Source: Paractinoplanes brasiliensis | Lineage (GTDB): Bacteria; Actinomycetota; Actinomycetes; Mycobacteriales; Micromonosporaceae | Direction of reading: 5' to 3' | Assembly: GCF_004362215.1 (NCBI RefSeq) | Contig: NZ_SNWR01000001.1 | Span: forward strand, 2,792,001 to 2,856,000 | Length of the DNA stretch: 64,000 nt | In this document: positions 1 through 8,042 of the stretch, piece by piece | Layout: the number at the start of each line of letters is the position of its first letter | Position numbering within the stretch: the first letter of the stretch is position 1 | Program-made: the position numbers and the translations under genes | The notes under the pieces: generated by a model | What the model was told of the DNA's origin: nothing | Seen by the model: the letters and a program-made list of their open reading frames with translations, nothing else | Database searches by the model: none

Positions 1-758
1 CCGGGATAGAGGCGGCCGGGGGCGAACCCGGCGCGCTCCAGGGCCAGCAGGTTGTGGCAGGCGGTGACGCCCGAGCCGCAGTACGACACCACGTCCACAC
101 CGTCGCCGACGCCGGCCGCGAGGAACCGCTCGCGCAGGATCTCGGCCGGGTGGAAACGGCCCTCGGCGTCGACGTTCTCGCGGCAGGGGACGTTGCGGGC
201 GCCGGGAATGTGGCCGGGCCGGGGGTCGATCGGCTCGCTCTCGCCCCGGAAGCGCTCGGGCTGGCGTGCGTCGAGCACGACGAAGTCGCCGGACGTCGCG
301 TCGGTCAGGCTCGCCAGGCGGTCGGCGGGCCACGGGCGTACGGGGAAATCCGCACGCGGACGCCGGGGGGTGCGGGTCTCGCGTTCCTCCCCGTACGCGT
401 TGATCCCGCCGTCGAGCAGGGCGGCGTCCTGCCCCAGCGCACGCAGCATCCAGACGAGCCGGGCCGCCATCACACCGCCCGCGTCGTCGTACGCGATCAC
501 GGTGTCGTTCACCCCGATGCCCAGCGCCGACATCCGCTCGGCGAAGCGCGCGGGGTCCGGCAGCGGATGGCGCCCGTCGGACGCGGTGGGCGGGGCCGCG
601 AGATCCGTGTCCAGGTCGACGAAGACAGCGCCGGGCAGGTGCCCCCGGGCGTACGCGTCGGCGCCCTTGCGCCCGTCGAGGTAGGCGCGGACGTCGGCCA
701 GGATCACCCGGTCGTGATGACTGCGAACCCACTCGGGGCTGACGACCGGCTCGATCAC
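1..758 (-). CDS. Rhodanese-type sulfurtransferase (3' end cut by window edge)
   Basis: Two-domain sulfurtransferase of the thiosulfate/3-mercaptopyruvate sulfurtransferase family, which moves sulfane sulfur through a cysteine persulfide. About 252 residues are visible and the C-terminus lies outside the window. The N-terminal inactive rhodanese domain includes ILADVRAYLDGRKG, and the C-terminal domain carries the active loop CGSGVTAC with the catalytic Cys. The start is a GTG at 758 (protein begins MIEPVVSPEWVRSH), chosen because the homologous sequence begins there. The acceptor substrate cannot be decided from sequence. The next gene upstream, a small membrane protein, is co-oriented and ends 10 bp before this start, so the two may be co-transcribed. 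Confidence 0.9.
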   Translation of the reverse strand, partial: MIEPVVSPEWVRSHHDRVILADVRAYLDGRKGADAYARGHLPGAVFVDLDTDLAAPPTASDGRHPLPDPARFAERMSALGIGVNDTVIAYDDAGGVMAARLVWMLRALGQDAALLDGGINAYGEERETRTPRRPRADFPVRPWPADRLASLTDATSGDFVVLDARQPERFRGESEPIDPRPGHIPGARNVPCRENVDAEGRFHPAEILRERFLAAGVGDGVDVVSYCGSGVTACHNLLALERAGFAPGRLYP

Positions 759-768
759 GGCTACCTCT

Positions 769-1071
769 TTATCTGTTGACGGGTCTCTGCCGGGGGCGCG
801 GGCGGAACCGGACCAGGGCCGTGCCCGCCATGATGACCGCGAGCACGGTGATCGTCGTGGTCACGACGGGACTGTTGATGCCCGTGGCGATCACCACCAG
901 GCCCAGGGCCACGCCGAACAGGAAGTGGTAGAAACCGGCGTCGCGTACCGAACGGAAGGCCCGAGCGGTGGGCGCCGGCGCTCGGCCGGTCACCAGGATG
1001 ACCAGGCCGAACACCGCGAGCCCGGCCCCGGCCACCCCACCGGCCACCATGGTCCAGAAACTGGTGCTCAT
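769..1071 (-). CDS. Small membrane protein, function unknown
   Basis: A 100-residue protein with three hydrophobic segments: about residues 5-27, 50-66 and 69-85. They are separated by a short Arg-rich cytoplasmic-type loop (APAPTARAFRSVRDAG). The C-terminus is strongly basic (RFRPRPRQRPVNR). No catalytic motif is visible and I do not recognise a named family. It starts with ATG at 1071 and sits 10 bp upstream of the sulfurtransferase on the same strand, so the two probably share a transcript. G/C-rich third positions and clear hydrophobic periodicity support it as a real gene. Confidence 0.65.
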   Translation of the reverse strand: MSTSFWTMVAGGVAGAGLAVFGLVILVTGRAPAPTARAFRSVRDAGFYHFLFGVALGLVVIATGINSPVVTTTITVLAVIMAGTALVRFRPRPRQRPVNR

Positions 1072-1101
1072 GGCCCCAGTCTGGGGCCACGAGCGGCACG
1101 A

Positions 1102-1596
1102 TCAGCGGTAATTGGTGAACTGGAGCGCGACTCCGAAGTCCTCGGCCTTGAGCAGGGCGATCACGGCCTGCAGGTCGTCCCGCTTCTTGCCGGTGACCCG
1201 CAGCTGGTCGCCCTGGATCTGGGCCTGCACGCCCTTGGGGCCCTCGTCGCGGATCTTCTTGCTGATCGCCTTGGCCTTGTCGGTCTCGATGCCCTCGACG
1301 ATCTTGCAGTCGATCTTGTACGTCTTGCCGGACTGCCGGGGCTCCCCCGCGTCCAGGGACTTGAGCGAGATGTTGCGCTTGACCAGCTTCTCCTTGAAGA
1401 CGTCGAGCGCGGCGCTCGCCCTTTCCTCGGTCTCCGAGGTGATGGTGACCCCGGAGTCACCCGACTTGGCGAGGCTGGTGCCGGTGCCCCGGAAGTCGAA
1501 CCGGGTGCCGAGCTCCTTCTCCGCCTGGTGGAACGCGTTGTCCACCTCCTGCTGGTCGACCTTGCTCACGATGTCGAAGGACGGGCTGGCTGCCAT
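1102..1596 (-). CDS. yajQ: YajQ family nucleotide-binding protein (UPF0234)
   Basis: A 164-residue protein, the usual length of the YajQ family, whose members bind nucleotides and in some proteobacteria cyclic di-GMP. It begins with the family hallmark SFDIVSKVDQQEVDNA and continues with RFDFRGTGTSL and a final QFTNYR. It should fold as two ferredoxin-like domains in the cytoplasm. The ATG at 1596 is preceded by an AGGAG ribosome binding site 8 nt upstream, which fixes the start. Its role in actinobacteria is not established. It is transcribed away from tRNA-Tyr. Confidence 0.93.
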   Translation of the reverse strand: MAASPSFDIVSKVDQQEVDNAFHQAEKELGTRFDFRGTGTSLAKSGDSGVTITSETEERASAALDVFKEKLVKRNISLKSLDAGEPRQSGKTYKIDCKIVEGIETDKAKAISKKIRDEGPKGVQAQIQGDQLRVTGKKRDDLQAVIALLKAEDFGVALQFTNYR

Positions 1597-1675
1597 GATC
1601 AGGACTCCTGCGATGCTGGCTTCGTCGATGAAGGCGGGCCCGCGGAACGGACGCCGACATGCCGACCGTACCCGG

Positions 1676-1706
1676 TTGCGAATCCGCTCCGCGGTACGGC
1701 TAAGCT
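1676..1706 (+). promoter_or_regulatory. Possible promoter of tRNA-Tyr
   Basis: TTGCGA at 1676-1681 and TAAGCT at 1701-1706 are separated by 19 bp, about 38 bp upstream of the mature tRNA 5' end. The spacer is long for a housekeeping promoter, so this is a candidate only. Confidence 0.35.
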
Positions 1707-1744
1707 GTTCTCCGCTGCCACGGGCGACCGTGGTGGTGTGCCCA

Positions 1745-1828
1745 GGCGGGTTGCCCGAGCGGCCAATGGGAGCGGACTGTAAATCCGTCGCGAAAGCTTC
1801 GAAGGTTCGAATCCTTCACCCGCCACCA
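1745..1828 (+). tRNA. tRNA-Tyr (anticodon GTA)
   Basis: A class II tRNA with a long variable arm. The acceptor stem pairs GGCGGGT (1745-1751) with ACCCGCC (1818-1824), the discriminator A is at 1825, and CCA is encoded at 1826-1828. The anticodon stem pairs 1772-1776 with 1784-1788 around a 7-nt loop with anticodon GTA at 1779-1781. The T-arm contains GGTTCGAATCC. All expected bacterial tRNA-Tyr features are present. Confidence 0.97.
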
Positions 1829-1838
1829 GGCGCACGAG

Positions 1839-1866
1839 AGGCCCCTGACCAGTCGGTCGGGGGCCT
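1839..1866 (+). terminator. Terminator downstream of tRNA-Tyr, possibly bidirectional
   Basis: A 12-bp stem (1839-1850 with 1855-1866, one G-T wobble) closes a 4-nt loop and is followed by TCTTCG on the plus strand. It lies between the tRNA and the convergent MOSC gene that ends at 1875, so it may stop transcription from both sides. Confidence 0.8.
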
Positions 1867-1874
1867 TCTTCGTG

Positions 1875-2543
1875 TCAGCCCCGGGCCACTCGGCGCTCGA
1901 TCTCGTCACGCAGGTCGGCCGGCAGCGCCTCGGCGACCAGCAACCGCTCGAGCTCCTCGGAGCGGTGCATGTAGATGTCGAAGGCCTCGGAGACGCCGAT
2001 GCTCGTCGCCGGGCGGTGGACGATCTCGATCGGGTCACCGGCGCGCAGCGGGCCGGGCGTGACCACCCGCAGGTAGGTGCCGGTGCGGGCCTCGCGGGCG
2101 AACCTTTTCAACCACTGCTTCTCACCCATCTTGGTCTGGAACGTGGCGCACGGGATCCGCCCGAACGTGGGCTGCAGCTCGAGCACGTCGCCGACCCGCC
2201 AGACCTCGCCGATCAGCGTCCGGTTGAGGTCGAGGCCGGCGGTGGTCATGTTCTCGCCGAACATGCCGGCGGGCAGCGACCGGCCCAGCGACGCCTCCCA
2301 CCAGTCGTAGTCCTCGCGGGAGTACGCGTACACGGCCTGGTCGTCGCCGCCGTGGTGGCGGATGTCGCCGATCGGGTCGCCGACCACGCCGCTGTGCAGG
2401 CCGGTCGTCTTGGGACCGGGGGCGCGCACGTCGACAGCGTGGTCGACCGGCAGTTTGTCGATGCCGGTCAGGCCGGTGTCGCGCTTGGCCGGGTTGGGGC
2501 GGGCGACGCCCACGTTCACCGAAAGCACCTTGCCGTCTGTCAT
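1875..2543 (-). CDS. MOSC domain protein (YiiM-like)
   Basis: About 222 residues with an MOSC (molybdenum cofactor sulfurase C-terminal) domain. Family members bind Moco or related sulfur chemistry and can act as N-hydroxylated compound reductases. Visible family features are VNVGVARP at the start, IRHHGGDDQAVYAYSREDYDWW, MFGENMTTAGLD and the conserved Cys region GRIPCATFQTKMGE. A longer reading frame opens 27 nt upstream. I chose ATG 2543 because GGGGAG lies 6 nt before it and the family consensus begins there (MTDGKVLSVNVG). It is monocistronic, convergent with tRNA-Tyr, and has no metal or cofactor genes adjacent. Confidence 0.88.
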   Translation of the reverse strand: MTDGKVLSVNVGVARPNPAKRDTGLTGIDKLPVDHAVDVRAPGPKTTGLHSGVVGDPIGDIRHHGGDDQAVYAYSREDYDWWEASLGRSLPAGMFGENMTTAGLDLNRTLIGEVWRVGDVLELQPTFGRIPCATFQTKMGEKQWLKRFAREARTGTYLRVVTPGPLRAGDPIEIVHRPATSIGVSEAFDIYMHRSEELERLLVAEALPADLRDEIERRVARG

Positions 2544-2923
2544 CCCGCACTCCCCGATCGCTCGATCCACCCGGCGGAGCCGGGGCGTTGGTTAGAAGCA
2601 TGACCGGTCGGGCACGTCAGGGTCAGCGGGCGGCCTCCGTGACGCCCCGCGAGCGGAACGTCCCGGGATGGAGTGCTTGGCGAATGGCGAACAGGCCGGT
2701 AGGCCCGAATGGCCGGGTATCGGGGTATCACGCGACCCGATCGCGACCGAATCGTTCTTTTTGTGCGGCCACCGAATCAACCCGGGCAGGAGCGCCCTGT
2801 ACGTACCGTGACTCGGTCGGGAACAGACAGTTGATCGACAGCGACCAAGGTCACACTCCCCGCGTAGCGCGAGCCGGTTCCGGTCGACCCGTCCTCGCCT
2901 CCTGAGTATCTTTGTGCGGCGAC
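2544..2923. other. Intergenic region between MOSC and acyltransferase genes
   Basis: About 380 bp separate two divergent genes. A plus-strand frame at 2588-2905 is open but has poor codon bias and no ribosome binding site. The stretch around 2720-2780 is AT-richer than its surroundings. No clear promoter, repeat or RNA gene is visible. It probably holds promoters for both neighbours. Confidence 0.5.
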
Positions 2924-5089
2924 ATGAATTCTTCAGTCCACACGCCCCTCGTCAGCCGGCAGCCTCCGCTGCCGCGCCCCGACGGCGCAGGCTCCGGGGC
3001 TTCCCCGGCGTCCTCGCCCGCTTCGGGTCCGCACATCGGGTTCCGGCCGGACATCGAAGGACTGCGGGCCATCGCGGTCGTGCTCGTGGTGCTCAGCCAT
3101 GCGGGGATCCACGTCTTCGCCGGCGGCTACGTCGGTGTGGACGTCTTCTTCGTGATCTCCGGCTTCCTGATCACGACGTTGCTGCTCAAGGAACTGGGCA
3201 AGACCGGCACGATCTCGCTCCCCCGCTTCTATGCCCGGCGCGCGATCCGGTTGCTGCCGGTCTCCACCGTGGTGCTGGTGGCCACGGTCGTCGGGGCGTG
3301 GCTCTGGCTGCCCGCGACCCGGTTCCCGTCGATCTCGCTCGACGCCCTGTTCAGCACGTTCTACGGCATCAACTGGCGGCTCGCGTACGAGGGGACCGAC
3401 TACCTCAACGCCACCGCCGCGCCCTCGCCGCTGCAGCACCTGTGGTCGCTCGCGGTCGAGGAGCAGTTCTATCTGATCTGGCCGCTGCTGCTGCTCGTCG
3501 TCTGGGCCGGGCGCCGGGCCAATCGGCGGGCCCTCTTCGCGCTGAGCGCCCTGGTCGTGGTCTCGCTCGCGGTCAGCGTGCAGCAGACGACCAGCGCCGC
3601 GCCGTGGGCCTACTTCGGCTCGCACACCCGTGCCTGGGAGCTGGGCATCGGAGCGCTGGTCGCGGTGGGTGGCAGCTTCCTTCGCCGTACGCCGAAAGCC
3701 TTGGCCGCCGTGCTCACATGGGGCGGCCTCGCGGCTGTCGTCATCGCCGCCGTCACCTACGACGAGGCGACCGCTTTCCCCGGCTATCACGCCCTGCTGC
3801 CCGTGCTCGGCACCGCCGCGGTGATCGCCGGGGGCACGAGCGCCGAGGGATGGGGCGCCGGCAAGCTGATCGGCACCGCCCCGTTCCGGTTCGTCGGCAA
3901 GCTGTCGTACGGCTGGTACCTGTGGCACTGGCCGGTCCTGATGATCTGGCCGGCCGCGTTCACGCGCGACCCCGGCGTCAGGAGCAATCTGATCTTCGCG
4001 GTCGCTGCCCTCGGCCTGGCGTGGGTGACCTACCACACGGTGGAGAACCCGATCAGGACGCGGCCGGCGCTGCGCAGGCGCGCTCGCAACGGTTTGACGC
4101 TGGGCGTGATCCTGTCCGCCTCGGCAGCGATCTTCGCAGTGCTCGTCAGCCAGTTCCCGCCGTCGCTGCCGACCGGCCCGGTCGCCGCCGACACCCGAGC
4201 CGAGGTGGCCGCCGCGGCCGACCCGCAGGCCCGCCTGACCGAGCTGATCACCGCCTCGGTCGGCGGCGCCACACTGCCCCGGAATCTGAACCCGAAGGTC
4301 ACGGACGCCGGGGCGGAGAGCCCGCGGATCTACGACGACCAGTGCCACTTCAACTACACGCAGGTCAAGCAGAACAGGAAGTGCGTGTACGGCGACCCGG
4401 CGGGCACCCGGACGATGTACCTGATCGGTGACTCGCACGCCGCCCACTGGTTCCCGGCGATGGACGACGTGGCCCGCGACAACGGCTGGAAGCTGGTCGC
4501 GCTGACCAAGGCGGCCTGTCAGTTGCCGCAGGTGCTGACCTACAACTCGGCCCTCAAGCGGAACTACACCGAGTGCGTGAAATGGCGCAACCAGATCCTG
4601 GAGCGGGTCGTCGCGGCCAAACCCGACCTGCTGGTGATGGCCTCCAACGATCTCGACAACGGCGGCATCGTCGGCGACGACGGCCGCATCATCGACATCG
4701 CCGGCTTCGAGGACGACCCGGTCTGGGTGCAGCGGTGGGAGCAGACCTGGGCCAAGCTCGACGGCATTCCGAAGGTGCTGCTGCAGGACACGCCGTGGCC
4801 CAGCCAGGACGCTCCCGAGTGCGCGGCCGAGAACGCGCGCCGGCTCGCCAAGTGCGACCGGTCGCTGACCAAGGCGATCGCCGAGCAGAACCGCCGTACG
4901 CTGGTGGCCGAGGCGGCCCGGGGAGCCGGGGTCCGCGTGATCGACCCGACGCCGTGGTTCTGCAGCGACACGAAATGCCCGGTCGTGGTCGGCAACGTCC
5001 TGGTCTACAAGGACAACAGCCACATGACGCCGGCTTACGCCCACGCGATCGCGCCGCTGCTCGACCGGGCGTTGTTCCCGCCTCGCTGA
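2924..5089 (+). CDS. Membrane acyltransferase with C-terminal SGNH domain (OafA/YrhL-like)
   Basis: A 721-residue integral membrane O-acyltransferase of the acyltransferase-3 family fused to an extracytoplasmic SGNH domain. This architecture acetylates cell-surface polysaccharide or peptidoglycan. The membrane half opens with FRPDIEGLRAIAVVLVVLSHAG, including the family His, and has about ten hydrophobic helices plus SLAVEEQFYLIWPLLLL. The SGNH half carries the nucleophile block LIGDSHAAHW and the terminal Asp/His block YKDNSHMTPAYAHAIAPLL. The N-terminal 45 residues are Pro/Ser-rich and probably cytoplasmic. The start is uncertain (ATG 2924 or GTG 2912), since neither has a good ribosome binding site. 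The physiological acceptor is unknown. The stop abuts the convergent DUF1707 gene with no spacer. Confidence 0.93.
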   Translation: MNSSVHTPLVSRQPPLPRPDGAGSGASPASSPASGPHIGFRPDIEGLRAIAVVLVVLSHAGIHVFAGGYVGVDVFFVISGFLITTLLLKELGKTGTISLPRFYARRAIRLLPVSTVVLVATVVGAWLWLPATRFPSISLDALFSTFYGINWRLAYEGTDYLNATAAPSPLQHLWSLAVEEQFYLIWPLLLLVVWAGRRANRRALFALSALVVVSLAVSVQQTTSAAPWAYFGSHTRAWELGIGALVAVGGSFLRRTPKALAAVLTWGGLAAVVIAAVTYDEATAFPGYHALLPVLGTAAVIAGGTSAEGWGAGKLIGTAPFRFVGKLSYGWYLWHWPVLMIWPAAFTRDPGVRSNLIFAVAALGLAWVTYHTVENPIRTRPALRRRARNGLTLGVILSASAAIFAVLVSQFPPSLPTGPVAADTRAEVAAAADPQARLTELITASVGGATLPRNLNPKVTDAGAESPRIYDDQCHFNYTQVKQNRKCVYGDPAGTRTMYLIGDSHAAHWFPAMDDVARDNGWKLVALTKAACQLPQVLTYNSALKRNYTECVKWRNQILERVVAAKPDLLVMASNDLDNGGIVGDDGRIIDIAGFEDDPVWVQRWEQTWAKLDGIPKVLLQDTPWPSQDAPECAAENARRLAKCDRSLTKAIAEQNRRTLVAEAARGAGVRVIDPTPWFCSDTKCPVVVGNVLVYKDNSHMTPAYAHAIAPLLDRALFPPR

Positions 5090-5539
5090 TCAGCGCTGCT
5101 GGTGGCGGATGACCTGCACTCCGACGGTCACCGCCGCCAGCGCGGCGCCGGGGACGAGCATCCAGACCGGCCACGGATAGACGTCGTCGGCGCCGAGCGC
5201 GACCAGGGCGTAGACGACCAGGTTGACCACCGTCAGTGAGGCCCAGATCGTCCACAGCACCAGCATGGCGGTGGGCAGGCGGCGGGCGGCCCGGCGTTGC
5301 TCGGCCTCGTGGCGGGCGCGCACCTCGCTCGCGCTCAGACCCGGCCGGGGCAGATCGGTCAGAAGCATCAGCAGCTCCTGATACGTCTTGGACGAATAGG
5401 CCAGCGCGACTCGCTCGTCATATTCGTGCAGCGTGAGCCTGCCCTCGTCGAGCGCCGTCTTGAGCTGATCGGCAACCTTTTGACGATCAGCATCGGCGGC
5501 CCGCATCGTCTCGATGTCGGCCCGGACCTCTTTCGCCAT
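5090..5539 (-). CDS. DUF1707 (SHOCT-like) membrane protein
   Basis: A 149-residue protein. The N-terminal 60 residues form a DUF1707 domain (RAADADRQKVADQLKTALDE, then GRLTLHEYDERVALAYSSKT), a short SHOCT-like helical module common in actinobacteria. Two transmembrane helices follow at about residues 90-113 and 122-142, with a short basic tail. The domain is thought to mediate protein association, but no enzymatic role is known. It is convergent with and directly adjacent to the acyltransferase stop codon. Upstream of its start, GGAG precedes ATG 5539 with normal spacing. Confidence 0.85.
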   Translation of the reverse strand: MAKEVRADIETMRAADADRQKVADQLKTALDEGRLTLHEYDERVALAYSSKTYQELLMLLTDLPRPGLSASEVRARHEAEQRRAARRLPTAMLVLWTIWASLTVVNLVVYALVALGADDVYPWPVWMLVPGAALAAVTVGVQVIRHQQR

Positions 5540-5595
5540 GGTCGCTCCTTCACACCCCCGACCGGGTCAGGCTATCCGAGTGACCCTTTCGATCG

Positions 5596-5625
5596 GCAGG
5601 GGGAAAACCATGAGTTTCCCCCTGC
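5596..5625 (-). terminator. Terminator of the MFS gene
   Basis: A perfect 11-bp stem pairs 5596-5606 with 5615-5625 around an 8-nt loop, with a further GATC/GATC pairing outside it (5591-5594 with 5626-5629). It lies downstream of the minus-strand MFS gene ending at 5660. No clear T-run follows, as is common in high-GC actinobacteria. Confidence 0.7.
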
Positions 5626-5659
5626 GATCACGCGGCCCTTCTTGCGAGCGCGGGACGGG

Positions 5660-6931
5660 TCAGCGGCTCAGGGCCTCGGTCAGGCGAGCCGTGGCCAGGC
5701 GGTCGGCGCGGGCGATCGAGCCGTGCGGGACGGCCGCGACCAGGGCAGCCACCATCAGGACCGCCGCGGCGAAGGCGAACGCCCAGCCCAGACCGCCCGG
5801 CTGGTCGACGATCGCGCCGGCCAGGGCGCCACCGGCGGCGCTGCCGGCCACCGAGACGGTGACGACCCAGGTGTACGCCTCGTTCAACATCGCCGGCGGG
5901 GTCAGGCGGCCGACGAGGTTGGTCTCGACGGTCAGGGCCGGGGCGATGACCGCACCGCCCAGCACCAGAGCCACGCCGAGCCAGAGCGGGCTCGGCATGA
6001 AGGCCAGCACCAGGAAGCTGAGCGAAACCGCGCCCAGCAGCCACGCGAACTGCCGCGGCAGCTCCATGGCGGGGCGCCGGGTGCCGAACCAGATGCCACC
6101 GATCGCGCTGCCCACACCCCAGATGCCGAGCAGGACGCCGCCCAGGCCGTCGCCGCCACCGTGCTGGCCGGCGTACGCCGGGACGATGACGCCGGCCGCG
6201 CCGAACGCGATGCCGAGCGCGATCACGCAGATCAGCAGGGCCGGGAAGCCCGACACCTTCAGCGGGCCGAGGCCTCGGGCCGCGTCGTCGGCGACGGACC
6301 GGTGCGGGCGACGCATGACCGGCAACCGCGAGATCCACAGCGTGCCGATCAGGGTCGCCACGGCCGCGCCGAGCAGGGCCGTCGCCGGGCTGGTGACCAC
6401 GACGAACGCCGCCACCAGGATCGGGCCGAGCACGAAGACCAGCTCGAACAGCGAGGTCTCGGCGGCGATCGCGGCGCCGCGCAGGTGATGCTGCCCGCTG
6501 CCGGGTTCGGTCATGTCTGTCCAGGCACGCCGGATGGCCGCGGAGAGCGGCGGGTAGGTGGCGCCCGCGACGGCCGCGATCACGAAGATCCAGGGCAGGA
6601 CGCCGGCCCCGCCCCGGCTCGTCAGGACCAGGGCCACGAGGGCGAGCGGATGCAGGACCGCGGTGACGGCGAGGATCGGCGCCGGGCCGATGCGGTCGGC
6701 CAGCCGGCCCGCGACCGGGCTCAGGGCCGCGCCGGCCAGCGCGTAGACCCCACCCGCGAGGCCGGCCGCTGCGTAGCGGCCGGTGGCCTGCTGCACCAGC
6801 AGGAGCAGGGCCAATGGGGTCATGCCGATGCCGAGCCGGGCCAGGATGCCCACGCTGAGCAAGACCCGCCCGCCCGGCAGTTGCCAAACGCCCAGGTACT
6901 GACGCAACGCGGCCACTTTCCGTCTCCCCAC
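5660..6931 (-). CDS. MFS transporter
   Basis: A 423-residue major facilitator with twelve predicted helices. The loop between helices 2 and 3 carries the MFS signature GRLADRIGPAPILA. The fold continues through PALTVETNLVGRLTPPAMLN near helix 10-11. It is proton-coupled efflux-like in general appearance, but no substrate can be assigned. The ATG at 6931 is followed by a basic N-terminus (MGRRKVAALRQYLG). It is probably a single-gene transcript, ended by the hairpin at 5596-5625. The MFS at 8043 is on the other strand and only distantly similar. Confidence 0.85.
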   Translation of the reverse strand: MGRRKVAALRQYLGVWQLPGGRVLLSVGILARLGIGMTPLALLLLVQQATGRYAAAGLAGGVYALAGAALSPVAGRLADRIGPAPILAVTAVLHPLALVALVLTSRGGAGVLPWIFVIAAVAGATYPPLSAAIRRAWTDMTEPGSGQHHLRGAAIAAETSLFELVFVLGPILVAAFVVVTSPATALLGAAVATLIGTLWISRLPVMRRPHRSVADDAARGLGPLKVSGFPALLICVIALGIAFGAAGVIVPAYAGQHGGGDGLGGVLLGIWGVGSAIGGIWFGTRRPAMELPRQFAWLLGAVSLSFLVLAFMPSPLWLGVALVLGGAVIAPALTVETNLVGRLTPPAMLNEAYTWVVTVSVAGSAAGGALAGAIVDQPGGLGWAFAFAAAVLMVAALVAAVPHGSIARADRLATARLTEALSR

Positions 6932-7015
6932 TCAATCGGTAACGCTTGTTACGGACCCTAACCTCAGGAGCCTCACAACACATCCGAAATATCAGTGGTG
7001 GTGTCCGGAAACACA

Positions 7016-7045
7016 GCAGGGCCGCCCGGTTCCGGGCGGCCCTGC
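7016..7045 (-). terminator. Terminator of htpX
   Basis: A 14-bp GC-rich inverted repeat (7016-7029 with 7032-7045) lies directly after the htpX stop codon. In the minus direction it is followed by TGTGTTT. The hairpin is strong and the position is right for a rho-independent terminator. Confidence 0.8.
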
Positions 7046-7057
7046 GGGTTCGGTGGA

Positions 7058-7948
7058 TCAGCGGGCGTACTGGATGGCGCCGGCCTGCTGGCGCAGCCGG
7101 GCGACACGCTCCGCCATCGGCGGGTGCGTCGAGAACAGCTTGGCCAGACCGCCGCCCGAGAAGGGGTTGGCGATCATCAGGTGGGCGGCGCTGGTGAGCC
7201 GGCCGTCGGCCGGCAGCGGCATCCGCTGCGCCCCGTAGTGAATCTTTTCGAGGGCGCCGGCCAGGGCCAGCGGGTCACGGGTCAGCGTGGCGCCGTCCGC
7301 GTCCGCCTGGAACTCCCGGTTACGGCTGATCGCCAGCTGGATGACCGACGCGGCCAGCGGGCCGAGGATCAGCATCAGCAGCAGGCTCGCCGGGTTGGGG
7401 CCGTCCTCGTCGTCCGAACCGCCGAGCGGCAGGAAGATCGCCAGCTGGGCGAACATCGTGATGATGCCGGCCAGCGCGGCGGCCACGCTCGAGATCAGAA
7501 TGTCGCGGTTGTAGACGTGCGACAGCTCGTGCCCGATCACGGCGCGCAGCTCGCGCGGGCTGAGCAGGCGGACGATCCCCTCGGTCACGGCCACCGCCGC
7601 GTGCTGCGGGTTACGGCCGGTCGCGAAGGCGTTGGGCTGCGGCGTCGGCGAGACGTAGAGCCGGGGCATCGGCTGCCGCGCGGCCTGCGACAACTCCCGG
7701 ACCATCGCGTACAGCTCAGGGAACTGCGCCTCGCTGACCGGCTGCGCGCGCATCGCCCGCAGGGCCAGCTTGTCCGAGAAGAAGTAGCTGCCGGCGTTCA
7801 TGGCCAGCGAGATGAGAACCGCGAAGACCAGACCGCCACTGCCACCGAGCCAATAGCCGGCGCCCAGGATCAGGGCGGTCAGCAGGCCCAGCAGAGCGGC
7901 CGTCTTGAGGCCGTTGTGATGGCTGTGCAACTTGGGCTCCTTAGACAT
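7058..7948 (-). CDS. htpX: HtpX-like M48 membrane zinc metalloprotease
   Basis: A 296-residue membrane protease of the M48 family, which degrades misfolded membrane proteins. Two helices lie near the N-terminus (about residues 16-33 and 38-56). The zinc motif is HELSH (His140 and His144 ligands, Glu141 catalytic), the third ligand is in RNREFQADADGA, and two more hydrophobic segments lie at about 151-170 and 186-203. The C-terminus has the family block STHPPMAERVARLR. I chose ATG 7948 (MSKEPKLHSHHNGLKTA) because homologues begin close to the HHNGLKT motif. An in-frame extension to 7999 or 8005 is possible and neither start has a strong ribosome binding site. It is divergent from the MFS gene at 8043. 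Confidence 0.92.
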   Translation of the reverse strand: MSKEPKLHSHHNGLKTAALLGLLTALILGAGYWLGGSGGLVFAVLISLAMNAGSYFFSDKLALRAMRAQPVSEAQFPELYAMVRELSQAARQPMPRLYVSPTPQPNAFATGRNPQHAAVAVTEGIVRLLSPRELRAVIGHELSHVYNRDILISSVAAALAGIITMFAQLAIFLPLGGSDDEDGPNPASLLLMLILGPLAASVIQLAISRNREFQADADGATLTRDPLALAGALEKIHYGAQRMPLPADGRLTSAAHLMIANPFSGGGLAKLFSTHPPMAERVARLRQQAGAIQYAR

Positions 7949-8042
7949 GTGACCCGGTCGGGCCACACCTGCCACAACTCCTCCGGCCAGGCGTTTCATC
8001 CCCACCGAGCTGTGAGTTCGCTGAACCGGTACGGTCGTTCAC

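Noticed and set aside
2588..2905. 105-codon frame between MOSC and acyltransferase genes
   Set aside because: Poor codon bias, no ribosome binding site and no recognisable sequence.
2933..5044. 703-codon minus-strand open frame opposite the acyltransferase
   Set aside because: It lies exactly opposite the acyltransferase, has Arg/Pro/His-rich composition without domains, and is a shadow frame expected in high-GC DNA.
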